This document shows positions 1-6,489 of a stretch of DNA of 47,466 bases, one piece after another (the first letter of the stretch is position 1; each line of letters starts with the position of its first letter). This stretch comes from CALJIC01 sp039805565 (GTDB lineage Bacteria > Chloroflexota > Chloroflexia > Chloroflexales > Roseiflexaceae). Both the position numbers and the translations under genes were made by a program. The stretch is taken from the NCBI GenBank assembly GCA_039805565.1, contig JBDLTZ010000182.1:1-47466 (forward strand), written 5' to 3'. A model generated the notes under the pieces. It saw nothing but the letters and a program-made list of their open reading frames with translations. It was not told where the DNA came from and searched no databases.

Positions 1-152
1 TGGGCGGCATGTTCCTCTGGAACCTCAACTACGCCGTGCCTTGGCAGCAGTACGAGCGGAACCCGCTTCACGAGCAGGCGTCGTTCGGTATCATCAATGG
101 GGACTGGAGTCCCCGCCCGGCCTACGTAGCGCTCCAGGCGATGCCGAAGTAG
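1..152 (+). CDS. Glycoside hydrolase-like protein, C-terminal end (partial)
   Basis: The reading frame enters at base 3 and runs to the TAG at 150-152; the 5' part lies outside the window. The 49 visible residues (GGMFLWNLNYAV at the start, SFGIINGDWSPRPAY later) closely match the C-terminus of the complete gene that follows (GVMFLWNMNFAV, SFGILNPDWSPRPSF). The two are tandem paralogues, probably with a clan GH-A TIM-barrel fold, this part covering the last barrel strand. Substrate cannot be told. Catalytic residues are outside the window, so activity cannot be judged. Confidence 0.75.
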   Translation, partial: GGMFLWNLNYAVPWQQYERNPLHEQASFGIINGDWSPRPAYVALQAMPK

Positions 153-163
153 CACACCTGGAA

Positions 164-230
164 CGCTGCCACAGAGCACACAGAGGGCACAGAGGACAGA
201 TCGCGAGATCGCCTCTGTGCCCTCTGTGGT
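164..230. repeat. Inverted repeat built from CACAGAGG words (17-bp stem)
   Basis: Positions 179-195 read CACAGAGGGCACAGAGG and 212-228 are the exact reverse complement, a 17-bp perfect stem around a 16-nt loop that contains the palindrome TCGCGA. The left arm is itself a tandem repeat of a 9-nt word, with a further copy near 170. It lies just after the stop of the first gene and could act as a transcription terminator, but it has no T-tract. It belongs to the repeat-arm hairpins seen elsewhere in the window. Confidence 0.75.
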
Positions 231-305
231 AGAAGATAGTGCTGGCTCTTGCGTGTTGTCTCCGTCCTCTCAGTTCGCCTCCAGCTTGCCCTCACACCCC
301 TCTAA

Positions 306-335
306 TTCCACTAACTGGAGAAACTCGGGTACAAT
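306..335 (+). promoter_or_regulatory. Possible promoter of the GH lipoprotein gene
   Basis: TTCCAC at 306-311 and TACAAT at 330-335 are 18 bp apart, a partial sigma-70-type match about 78 bp before the GTG start. The -35 box is poor, so this is a candidate only. The rest of 153-412 holds the hairpin at 164-230 and no gene that I can support. Confidence 0.35.
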
Positions 336-412
336 ACGCCCGCCTGAGACGCAGCGCGGTGCAGCACGTGCACCCCGGCTGCTGCGACAGATGCCTCAAC
401 AAGGAGCGAAAT

Positions 413-1765
413 GTGAAGCTATCATTGAACATACGCGGCGCTCTGCTGCTGCTGCTGGCGGGGCTGCTGCTGTCGCTCCTCGCGGCCTGCGGCGGCGCCC
501 CGGCGGCTCCCGCGCCCACCGAGGCGCCGCTGCCCACTGCCTCGATCCCGCGGCCCACCGAGGCGCCCGCGGCCACGGCTGCCCCCGCGCCCACCGAGGC
601 GCCCGGCGCCACCGCGGCCCCCGTCGCCACAGAGGCCCCCACAGCCCCCGAGGCGGTGGAGTTCCCCATCCGCCTGCCCGACGTCAACTTCGGCGTTGTT
701 AGCCACCTCTACTACACCGACCGTGAGCGCGTCCTTACCCTCAGCGAGATCGCCGGCTTCACCTGGGTGCGCCAGCAGATCCAGTGGAAGGATATCGAGG
801 GGCCTGAGCCGAAGGACTACAAGTGGGGCGAGCTCGACAATATTGTCGACGACGTCGCCTCGCGCCCCGACACCAAGATTCTGATCAGTATCGTCAAGTC
901 GCCGAGCTTCTACAACCCCACCAACGGCCTGCCGCAGAACCCAGCCGATATGGGTGACTTCGTCGAGGCGCTGGTGCAGCGCTACGGCACCAAGATCAGC
1001 GCGATCGAGATCTGGAACGAGCAGAACCTGGCCGTGGAGAACGGCGGGCGCGTCACCGAGGAGGACGCCGGCCGCTACGTCGAGATCCTGGCCGAGTCCT
1101 ATCGCCGCATCAAGGCGCTCGAGCCCAGCATGATCGTGCTTGCTGGCGCGCCCTCCTCCAGCGGCGTCAACGACCCGGGCATCGCGGTCTCGGACGAGAA
1201 CTACTACCGGGCGATGTACAGCTATAAGGGCGGCATGATCAAGGATTTCTTCGACGCCCAGGCCGTGCACCCCGGCGGCGCCGCCAACCCGCCCGACACG
1301 ATGTGGCCCGATAACCCAAGCTACATCGACGGCTGCCAGCCCGCGCCCGACCGCTGCTGGAACGATCACCCGACGCACTACTTCCGCCACATCGAGAACG
1401 TGCGCCGCTTCATGGTGGATAACGGCGTGGGCGACCACCAGATCTGGGTGACGGAGTTCGGCTGGGCCACGCGCAACAATACCCCCGGCTACGAGTTCGG
1501 CAACTACGTCACTTGGGATCAGCAGCGCGACTACATCCTGGCCGCGATGCGCCGCACCAACGATGAGTACCGCGACGAGGCCGGCCGACCGTGGGTTGGT
1601 GTGATGTTCCTCTGGAATATGAACTTCGCCGTGCTGTGGGGCGCCCAGGGCAACGGCGACCACGAGCAGGCCTCGTTCGGCATCCTCAATCCGGACTGGA
1701 GCCCGCGCCCGTCGTTCCTCGGCATCCAGGCCTACCTGGCTGAGCTTAAGGCTCAGGGCCAGTAA
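413..1765 (+). CDS. Secreted lipoprotein with clan GH-A glycoside hydrolase-like domain
   Basis: 450 residues from a GTG preceded by AAGGAG at 401-406; upstream in-frame codons are not hydrophobic and were discarded. Residues 1-25 are a lipoprotein signal with lipobox LAAC (Cys26). Residues about 27-80 are an Ala/Pro/Thr linker with repeated PTEAP words, and the rest is a TIM-barrel-like domain. IEIWNEQN carries the likely acid/base Glu203, and WVTEFGWAT the likely nucleophile Glu348, the usual GH-A pair. The enzyme is expected outside the membrane acting on a glycan that cannot be named. It is the second of two tandem paralogues. Some GH39/GH5-like members of this group are poorly characterised, so activity is inferred. 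Confidence 0.8.
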   Translation: MKLSLNIRGALLLLLAGLLLSLLAACGGAPAAPAPTEAPLPTASIPRPTEAPAATAAPAPTEAPGATAAPVATEAPTAPEAVEFPIRLPDVNFGVVSHLYYTDRERVLTLSEIAGFTWVRQQIQWKDIEGPEPKDYKWGELDNIVDDVASRPDTKILISIVKSPSFYNPTNGLPQNPADMGDFVEALVQRYGTKISAIEIWNEQNLAVENGGRVTEEDAGRYVEILAESYRRIKALEPSMIVLAGAPSSSGVNDPGIAVSDENYYRAMYSYKGGMIKDFFDAQAVHPGGAANPPDTMWPDNPSYIDGCQPAPDRCWNDHPTHYFRHIENVRRFMVDNGVGDHQIWVTEFGWATRNNTPGYEFGNYVTWDQQRDYILAAMRRTNDEYRDEAGRPWVGVMFLWNMNFAVLWGAQGNGDHEQASFGILNPDWSPRPSFLGIQAYLAELKAQGQ

Positions 1766-1780
1766 GCCCGCGATAGAAGG

Positions 1781-1805
1781 TGTGGAGGGGCTTGGCCCCT
1801 CCACA
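1781..1805. terminator. Hairpin between convergent GH gene and moaC
   Basis: TGTGGAGGGGC at 1781-1791 and its exact reverse complement at 1795-1805 form an 11-bp GC-rich stem with a TTG loop. It lies between the GH stop (1765) and the moaC stop (1806), which face each other, so it may end transcription from both sides. There is no clear T-tract on either strand. Confidence 0.6.
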
Positions 1806-2285
1806 TTACTCCTCCCCCACCCACTCCCCGCTCTTCCCGCCGCGCTTCTGCGCCAGCCGGATGTCCGTGATCCGCATCCCGCGGTCCACCGCCTTGCACA
1901 TGTCGTAGATCGTGAGCGCCGCGGCCGACACTGCCGTAAGCGCCTCCATCTCTACGCCCGTCTTGCCGCTGGTGCGGACGGTGGCCTGAATGTCGATCGC
2001 CGCCTCCCCCTCGGCCGGCCGCAGCTCCACCGATACGTGCGTCAGCAGCAGCGGGTGACAGAGCGGCACGAGGTCCGGCGTGCGCTTGGCGGCCATGATC
2101 CCCGCGATGCGCGCCACCGCCAGCACGTCGCCCTTTGGCACGCCCCCCTCCATAATCAGCCGCAGCGTCTCCGGCTGCATCCGCACCGCGCCGCGCGCCA
2201 CCGCCTCGCGCTGTGTCTCCGCTTTAGCGCCCACATCCACCATGTGGGCCCGCCCCTCCGAGTCCAGATGCGTTAGCTCGCTCAT
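1806..2285 (-). CDS. moaC: Cyclic pyranopterin monophosphate synthase MoaC
   Basis: 159 residues, the usual MoaC length. MoaC with MoaA makes cyclic pyranopterin monophosphate from GTP in molybdenum cofactor synthesis, in the cytoplasm. Family hallmarks seen: the N-terminal SHLD-like opening (ELTHLDSEGRAHMVDVG), the KGDVLAVARIAGIMAAKRT stretch, the PLCHPL motif, and the GVEMEALTAVSAAALTIYDMCK helix, ending with DIRLAQKRGGKSG. AGAGGG sits before the ATG. No other molybdopterin gene is nearby, so it is an isolated member of the pathway here, read divergently from mraZ. Confidence 0.96.
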   Translation of the reverse strand: MSELTHLDSEGRAHMVDVGAKAETQREAVARGAVRMQPETLRLIMEGGVPKGDVLAVARIAGIMAAKRTPDLVPLCHPLLLTHVSVELRPAEGEAAIDIQATVRTSGKTGVEMEALTAVSAAALTIYDMCKAVDRGMRITDIRLAQKRGGKSGEWVGEE

Positions 2286-2364
2286 CGCCCTCTACCTCAC
2301 GTCAGATACCCCGCGCCTCGCACTCCTTCGCGCCATTCGGTGCGCGCTGAGTCGAGGGAACGCG

Positions 2365-2373
2365 AGTATAGCA
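2365..2373 (-). promoter_or_regulatory. Extended -10 promoter of moaC
   Basis: On the minus strand the sequence reads TGCTATACT, an extended -10 box (TG at 2372-2373, TATACT at 2365-2370), about 80 bases before the moaC start. The 14-nt core GACCATGCTATACT also occurs at the lacI-type promoter near 34023. No good -35 is visible, as expected for extended -10 promoters. Confidence 0.6.
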
Positions 2374-2441
2374 TGGTCGCAGTACGAAGCGCCCTAATAA
2401 GCGAAATTTCATGCAGATTGACATGATTTTATGTCGCTGTC

Positions 2442-2470
2442 TTGAAATGTGATCTGCCGTCGTGTATAAT
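2442..2470 (+). promoter_or_regulatory. Main promoter of the mraZ/dcw cluster
   Basis: TTGAAA at 2442-2447 and a perfect TATAAT at 2465-2470 with a 17-bp spacer match the sigma-70 consensus closely. Transcription should start near 2477, giving a leader of about 127 nt before mraZ. Confidence 0.8.
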
Positions 2471-2532
2471 TCCGAAAGTCGGTGGGGAAAAGTGGGGAAA
2501 AGTGGGGAAACCCACAGACAAACGTTCGGAAT
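2469..2532 (+). promoter_or_regulatory. MraZ box: three GTGGGGAAA direct repeats inside an inverted repeat
   Basis: GTGGGGAAA occurs at 2482-2490, 2492-2500 and 2502-2510, exactly 10 bp apart and so on one helical face, just downstream of the dcw -10 box. MraZ of other bacteria binds arrays of GTGGG-type repeats with this period before its own operon, so this is very likely its operator. ATTCCGAA at 2469-2476 and its reverse complement at 2525-2532 flank the array. The third repeat is followed by CCCAC, so the RNA can form a GTGGG/CCCAC stem with a GAAA tetraloop (2502-2515). Confidence 0.8.
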
Positions 2533-2603
2533 CGCTGTGTTCTTGACGAGACACATAAGCAAATATGTTCGTAATGGCGATGACGAGGTAGAGGGCGGGC
2601 AGC

Positions 2604-3035
2604 GTGTTTCTGGGCGAGCACGAGTACACAGTCGATGAGAAAGGGCGTCTGGCCATCCCTTCCAGGTTCCGCGAGGAGCTCGGCGAGGGGGTGATCATCA
2701 CGCGCGGCTTCGATAAGTGCCTCTACGGCTTCCCGCGCGCGTTCTGGGAGACGCTCGCGCAGCAGGTCACGAGCGTGGGCTTCGCGCAGACCGACGCGCG
2801 CCAGGTGCAGCGCCTGCTCTTCTCGGGCGCGGCCGAGCTGATGTTCGACCGGCAGGGGCGCGTGCTGCTGCCGCCGAACCTGCGCGAGTACGCGATGCTC
2901 GGCGAGCAGGCAGTGATCGCCGGGCTTAACCGCTACTTTGAGATCTGGTCGCCGGAGCGCTGGAGCCAGCAGATCGAGGCCATGGACGCCAACGCGGCCG
3001 TGTTCGCCCAGCAGCTCTCGGCGCTCAACGTCTAG
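2604..3035 (+). CDS. mraZ: Transcriptional regulator MraZ
   Basis: 143 residues, normal for MraZ, starting at a GTG. It is an AbrB-like DNA-binding protein that forms a ring and usually represses the dcw operon it heads. Two SpoVT/AbrB half-domains are visible: residues 1-50 (FLGEHEYTVDEKGRLAIPSRFRE) and about 75-120 (AAELMFDRQGRVLLPPNLREYA). The DxKGR/DRQGR pair is the family signature. Its presumed binding array lies 94-122 bases upstream. The spacing to rsmH (91 nt) is occupied by a small leader ORF. Confidence 0.96.
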   Translation: MFLGEHEYTVDEKGRLAIPSRFREELGEGVIITRGFDKCLYGFPRAFWETLAQQVTSVGFAQTDARQVQRLLFSGAAELMFDRQGRVLLPPNLREYAMLGEQAVIAGLNRYFEIWSPERWSQQIEAMDANAAVFAQQLSALNV

Positions 3036-3072
3036 CGGCGCTGAAGGATGCACGCTGAGCGATAAAGGCGTA

Positions 3073-3126
3073 ATGCCCTATCAGCGCGAGGACGCCGAGC
3101 GACAGCTCGCGTATCAGCGGAAATAG
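3073..3126 (+). CDS. Possible 17-residue leader ORF before rsmH
   Basis: ATG at 3073 opens a 17-codon frame (starting MPYQREDAERQ) that ends in TAG at 3124-3126, directly touching the rsmH ATG at 3127. AAAGG at 3064-3068 could serve as its ribosome binding site, while rsmH itself has none that is obvious. The arrangement would allow translational coupling of rsmH to the leader. The peptide is strongly charged and matches nothing I recognise, so coding status is unproven. Confidence 0.35.
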   Translation: MPYQREDAERQLAYQRK

Positions 3127-4083
3127 ATGAGCAACAGCAGCACAAGTGCAGACGCTTCAGCGTTCAGCGTTCAGCCTCCATCCTTCCAGCACGTCCCTGT
3201 CCTCCCGGCCGAGGTGCTATCCGGCCTGGCACCACGGCCCGGCGGGCGCTACATCGACGGGACGCTCGGCGGGGGCGGGCACGCCGAGGCGGTGCTCGAG
3301 GCCAGCGCGCCCGACGGCCGGCTGCTGGGGCTCGATGTGGACCCTGCGGCGCTCGCGGCGGCCGGCGCCAGGCTCGCCCGCTACGGGGAGCGCTTCACGG
3401 CCGCGCGCGGCAACTTCCGCGAGATGACGGACCTGGCGCGCGAGCACGGCTTCGCGCAGGCCGACGGCATCCTGCTGGACCTGGGAGTCTCCTCTCACCA
3501 GCTCGACACGCCCGAGCGCGGCTTCTCGTTCCAGGGGGACGCGCCGCTCGACATGCGGCTTGACCCGCAAGGCGACACCACCGCCGCCGACCTGGTGAAC
3601 GAGCTGCCCGAGGAGGAGCTGGCGGACGTTATCTACCAGTACGGCGAGGAGCGGGGCTCGCGGCGCATCGCCCGGCTGATCGGCGAGGCCCGCCGCAAGG
3701 GGCGCATCGAGACCACCGGTGAGTTGGCGGCGATTGTGAGCAGGGCGCTCGGCGGGCGGCACGGCAAGATCCACCCTGCCACACGTACCTTCCAGGCGCT
3801 GCGGATCGCCGCCAACCGTGAGCTGGAGAACCTCGAGCTGGTGCTGCCCCAGGCGGTGGAGCTCCTGGCAGAGGGCGGGCGGCTGGCCGTGATCTCGTTC
3901 CACTCGCTCGAGGACCGGATCGTCAAGCTGTTCTTCCGGGCGCAGGCTGAGGCCGGGGCGCTGCGGATCATCACCAAGAAGCCGCTGGAGGCGAGCGACG
4001 ATGAGGCGCGCGCCAACCCGCGCAGCCGGAGCGCGAAGCTCCGCGTGGCGGAGAAGAGAGAAGCTGGTTCGGAGGTCTCCTGA
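3127..4083 (+). CDS. rsmH: 16S rRNA (cytosine(1402)-N4)-methyltransferase RsmH
   Basis: 318 residues. The enzyme uses S-adenosylmethionine to methylate N4 of C1402 in the 16S rRNA P site. Typical blocks are present: HVPVLPAEVL at about residue 22, the SAM-binding YIDGTLGGGGHAEA, LGLDVDP, ADGILLDLGVSSHQLD, the FSFQGDAPLDMR loop, and the C-terminal VISFHSLEDRIVK. About 20 residues before HVPVLP are extra compared with many homologues and are partly encoded by the TTCAGCG repeats at 3156-3176. The start could therefore be later, but no better start codon is visible. It overlaps the next gene by one base (TGATG). Confidence 0.95.
   Translation: MSNSSTSADASAFSVQPPSFQHVPVLPAEVLSGLAPRPGGRYIDGTLGGGGHAEAVLEASAPDGRLLGLDVDPAALAAAGARLARYGERFTAARGNFREMTDLAREHGFAQADGILLDLGVSSHQLDTPERGFSFQGDAPLDMRLDPQGDTTAADLVNELPEEELADVIYQYGEERGSRRIARLIGEARRKGRIETTGELAAIVSRALGGRHGKIHPATRTFQALRIAANRELENLELVLPQAVELLAEGGRLAVISFHSLEDRIVKLFFRAQAEAGALRIITKKPLEASDDEARANPRSRSAKLRVAEKREAGSEVS
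3154..3176 (+). repeat. TTCAGCG heptamer tandem array in rsmH N-terminus
   Basis: TTCAGCG, TTCAGCG and TTCAGCC stand in tandem at 3156-3162, 3163-3169 and 3170-3176. The same word forms a four-copy array inside murB at 18064-18091. A degraded complementary arm (GCGCTGAAGG, CACGCTGAG) lies at 3038-3059, just after the mraZ stop. The array encodes non-conserved residues (SAFSVQP) before the conserved RsmH start. Confidence 0.8.
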
Positions 4084-4469
4084 TGGCTGTAACGCTCAAA
4101 CCCCTATACCCGCTCAAGCAGGCGAAGGAGCGCCGCGTTGAGCTCGGGCGCTACCTCAGGCTTGACGGCGGTCGCTACCTGATCGCCGCCGCGCTCCTGC
4201 TGTCGCTCATGAGCCTGGTTTCTCTCGGGCAGACCGGCCGCCTGGCGACGCAGGGCTACGAGCTGGCGCAGCTCGAGCAGCGTAAGGTGGTGCTCCTGCG
4301 CGAGCGCAGCCGCATGCAGCTCCAGCTCTCCGAGGCCCAGTCGCTCGGGGAGATCGAGCGCCGCGCCTCCGATCAGGGGCTGCGGCCAATGACCCCAGAT
4401 CAGGCCCGCTACGTGACCGTGGCGCCGGAGCTGTCCGTCGCCCCCGCCGATACGATGCTTGCTCCTTAG
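4083..4469 (+). CDS. FtsL-like cell division protein
   Basis: 128 residues with GGAGG before the ATG. It has a cytoplasmic N-terminus rich in Lys/Arg, one membrane helix at about residues 31-50 (YLIAAALLLSLMSLVSLG), then a coiled-coil-like stretch with Leu/Glu spacing (ELAQLEQRKVVLLRERSRMQLQLSEA), and an EIERRASDQGLRPMTPDQ segment typical of FtsL/DivIC proteins. Placement between rsmH and ftsI is the standard ftsL position. FtsL joins FtsB and FtsQ to activate FtsWI at the septum. Sequence conservation in this family is low, so the name rests on topology and position. Confidence 0.8.
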   Translation: MAVTLKPLYPLKQAKERRVELGRYLRLDGGRYLIAAALLLSLMSLVSLGQTGRLATQGYELAQLEQRKVVLLRERSRMQLQLSEAQSLGEIERRASDQGLRPMTPDQARYVTVAPELSVAPADTMLAP

Positions 4470-4473
4470 AGCT

Positions 4474-6327
4474 ATGGCTGTACGAAGCGCACAACAATCT
4501 TCCACCGCTCGCGCCGGCGTCAGCCGCAGCGAGCCCTCTCGCCCGGTGATGATCAGCCGCTGGCGGCTCAACGTCCTGCTGCTGATCGTTGTGCTGATCA
4601 GCAGTCGCTTGGCCGTGCGCCTCGGCGAGGTGCAGGTGGCCGACAGCCCGCGCCTCACGGCCATGGCCCGCAGTGAGATCGATAGCTCCAAGACAATCAC
4701 CCCGCGCCGCGGCGTGATCCGCGACCGCATGGGCAACGTGCTGGCGCTCGACGTGGACCGTGAGAGCCTGTACGCCGAGCCGCAGCGCGTGAGCCAGAAG
4801 GACGCCGTGAAGATCGCCACGATCCTCTCGGGCCTGCTCGGCGTGCCCGCGACGGACGTGCAGGCCAGCCTGCTCTCCGACCGACTGTGGGTGCCGATCA
4901 AGCGCTGGATCGAACCCGACATCGCCGAGCGTATCGCGGCGCTGATGGAGGAAGATCCCGAGCTGTGGGCCGGGCTGCACTTCACCTACGAGCCGCGGCG
5001 CGTCTACCCGCAGGGGACCTTCGCCGCGCACACCGTGGGCGCCGTCAATCTCGAGGGCGTGGGCATCAGTGGGGTCGAGGGGTACTACCACACGCTCCTC
5101 GCCGGCCACACCGGCACGATCACCGCCGAGGTGGACGCGCGGCAGAACCCGATCTGGATCGCCCCGCAGCAGGAGCGACCCGCCAGCGATGGCGCCGACA
5201 TCGAGCTGACGATCGACCCGCTGGTGCAGCACGTGATCGAGGCCGAGCTCAAGAAGGCGGTGGACGAGCACAACGCCGATGGCGGCACGGTGATCGTGAT
5301 GGAGCCTAAGACCGGCGCTATCCGCGGCGTCGCCAGCTACCCGACATTCGACCCGAACCGCTACAACGAGTACCCGCCCGAGACCTACAACCTGAACCCG
5401 GCGCTCAGCAGCGTGTACGAACCCGGCTCGACGTTCAAGATCCTCACGGTGGCCTCGGGTCTCCAGGCGCGCGCCTTTACCGCCGACACGCTGGTGAACG
5501 ACATCGGCGTGATCAACCGCGAGGGCTGGAACATCGGCAACTGGAACCGCGCTGGCAACGGGATGATCGACCCGGGGAAGGTGCTGTACCACTCGAGCAA
5601 CGTCGGCGCGCTGCTGCTGGCCGAGATGATGGGTGCCGACGCGTTCTACAACGCGATCAACGCCTTCGGCTACGGTAAGCAGACCGGCGTGGACGTGGCC
5701 GGCGAGGCGGAAGGCCTGCTGATGCAGCCCGAGAGCCCGAGCTGGAGCACGGTCACGATGGACAACAACGCCTTCGGCCAGAGCATCGCGGTGACGCCGC
5801 TCCAGCAGGTGCGGATGATGGCCGCGATCGGCAACGACGGCAAAGTGATGCGGCCGTACATCGTACAGAAGCGCTGCCGCGGCGACGACTGCGTCGTCAC
5901 GCAGCCGAAGCAGGTGGCCCAGCCGATCGAGCCGGGCGTGGCCTGGACCGTGCGCCGCATGCTGGTGAAAGCCGCCAACCACTACGCGCCGGTGGTGTGG
6001 AGGCCGGTCACCGGCGACAACAGTGATACCTGGCTCGTGCCGGGCTACGAGGTGGCCGCCAAGACCGGCACTTCATCGATCCCCGATGGGAAGGGCGGCT
6101 GGAGTGACGGGACGATCGGCTCGGTGCTGGGCCTGGCGCCGGCGGATAATGCCCGCTACGCCATCCTGGTGAAGATCGACCGCCCGCGCGACGATATTTG
6201 GGGCGTCAGCACGGCCATCCCTGTGTACCAGGCGATCGCCGAGCAACTGCTGCGCTACGAGCGCATCCAGCCTAACCCGGCGTTCGTGGGTCCCGGTCAG
6301 ACGGCCGGGGGTTCGGCGCGGCCCTGA
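4474..6327 (+). CDS. ftsI: Peptidoglycan D,D-transpeptidase FtsI (class B PBP)
   Basis: 617 residues. It crosslinks septal peptidoglycan in the outer face of the membrane. An N-terminal membrane helix (about residues 29-50, WRLNVLLLIVVLISS) is followed by the PBP dimer domain (TPRRGVIRDRMGNVLA, VYPQGTFAAHTVG) and the transpeptidase domain. Active-site motifs are intact: STFK with Ser319 and Lys322, SSN at 374-376, and KTGT at 530-533. The ATG at 4474 was preferred to the TTG at 4459, which lies inside ftsL. No PASTA domain is seen at the C-terminus. murE, often next, is absent. Confidence 0.95.
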   Translation: MAVRSAQQSSTARAGVSRSEPSRPVMISRWRLNVLLLIVVLISSRLAVRLGEVQVADSPRLTAMARSEIDSSKTITPRRGVIRDRMGNVLALDVDRESLYAEPQRVSQKDAVKIATILSGLLGVPATDVQASLLSDRLWVPIKRWIEPDIAERIAALMEEDPELWAGLHFTYEPRRVYPQGTFAAHTVGAVNLEGVGISGVEGYYHTLLAGHTGTITAEVDARQNPIWIAPQQERPASDGADIELTIDPLVQHVIEAELKKAVDEHNADGGTVIVMEPKTGAIRGVASYPTFDPNRYNEYPPETYNLNPALSSVYEPGSTFKILTVASGLQARAFTADTLVNDIGVINREGWNIGNWNRAGNGMIDPGKVLYHSSNVGALLLAEMMGADAFYNAINAFGYGKQTGVDVAGEAEGLLMQPESPSWSTVTMDNNAFGQSIAVTPLQQVRMMAAIGNDGKVMRPYIVQKRCRGDDCVVTQPKQVAQPIEPGVAWTVRRMLVKAANHYAPVVWRPVTGDNSDTWLVPGYEVAAKTGTSSIPDGKGGWSDGTIGSVLGLAPADNARYAILVKIDRPRDDIWGVSTAIPVYQAIAEQLLRYERIQPNPAFVGPGQTAGGSARP

Positions 6328-6438
6328 TGGATGCGGGTGGGCCAGGGAGGGCTTGCATCTCCCCCGAGTATACCCCTCGGCAATAAGCGTCAGCGGTGTT
6401 GCCGGGTGAACTCGGTGGCCTTTTGCCATCTTAACTTA

Positions 6439-6447
6439 TGTTACAAT
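6439..6447 (+). promoter_or_regulatory. Extended -10 promoter before murF
   Basis: TGTTACAAT (TG at 6439-6440, TACAAT at 6442-6447) lies in a locally AT-rich stretch 43 bp before the murF GTG. It suggests a second transcription start within the dcw cluster. No -35 at the right distance is convincing. The 162-nt gap between ftsI and murF contains no gene. Confidence 0.5.
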
Positions 6448-6489
6448 GCCGCCGCATTTCAAAGGTTCATTGTAGCTCGGGAGACGGCG

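Noticed and set aside
217..702. Open frame of 161 codons overlapping the start of the GH lipoprotein gene
   Set aside because: It contains no lipobox or domain and competes with the GTG-started frame that gives a perfect lipoprotein signal and catalytic motifs.
4207..5982. 591-codon open frame on the minus strand opposite ftsL/ftsI
   Set aside because: Translation is rich in His, Arg and Val without any domain pattern; it mirrors ftsI codon usage in GC-rich DNA, and ftsI is certain.
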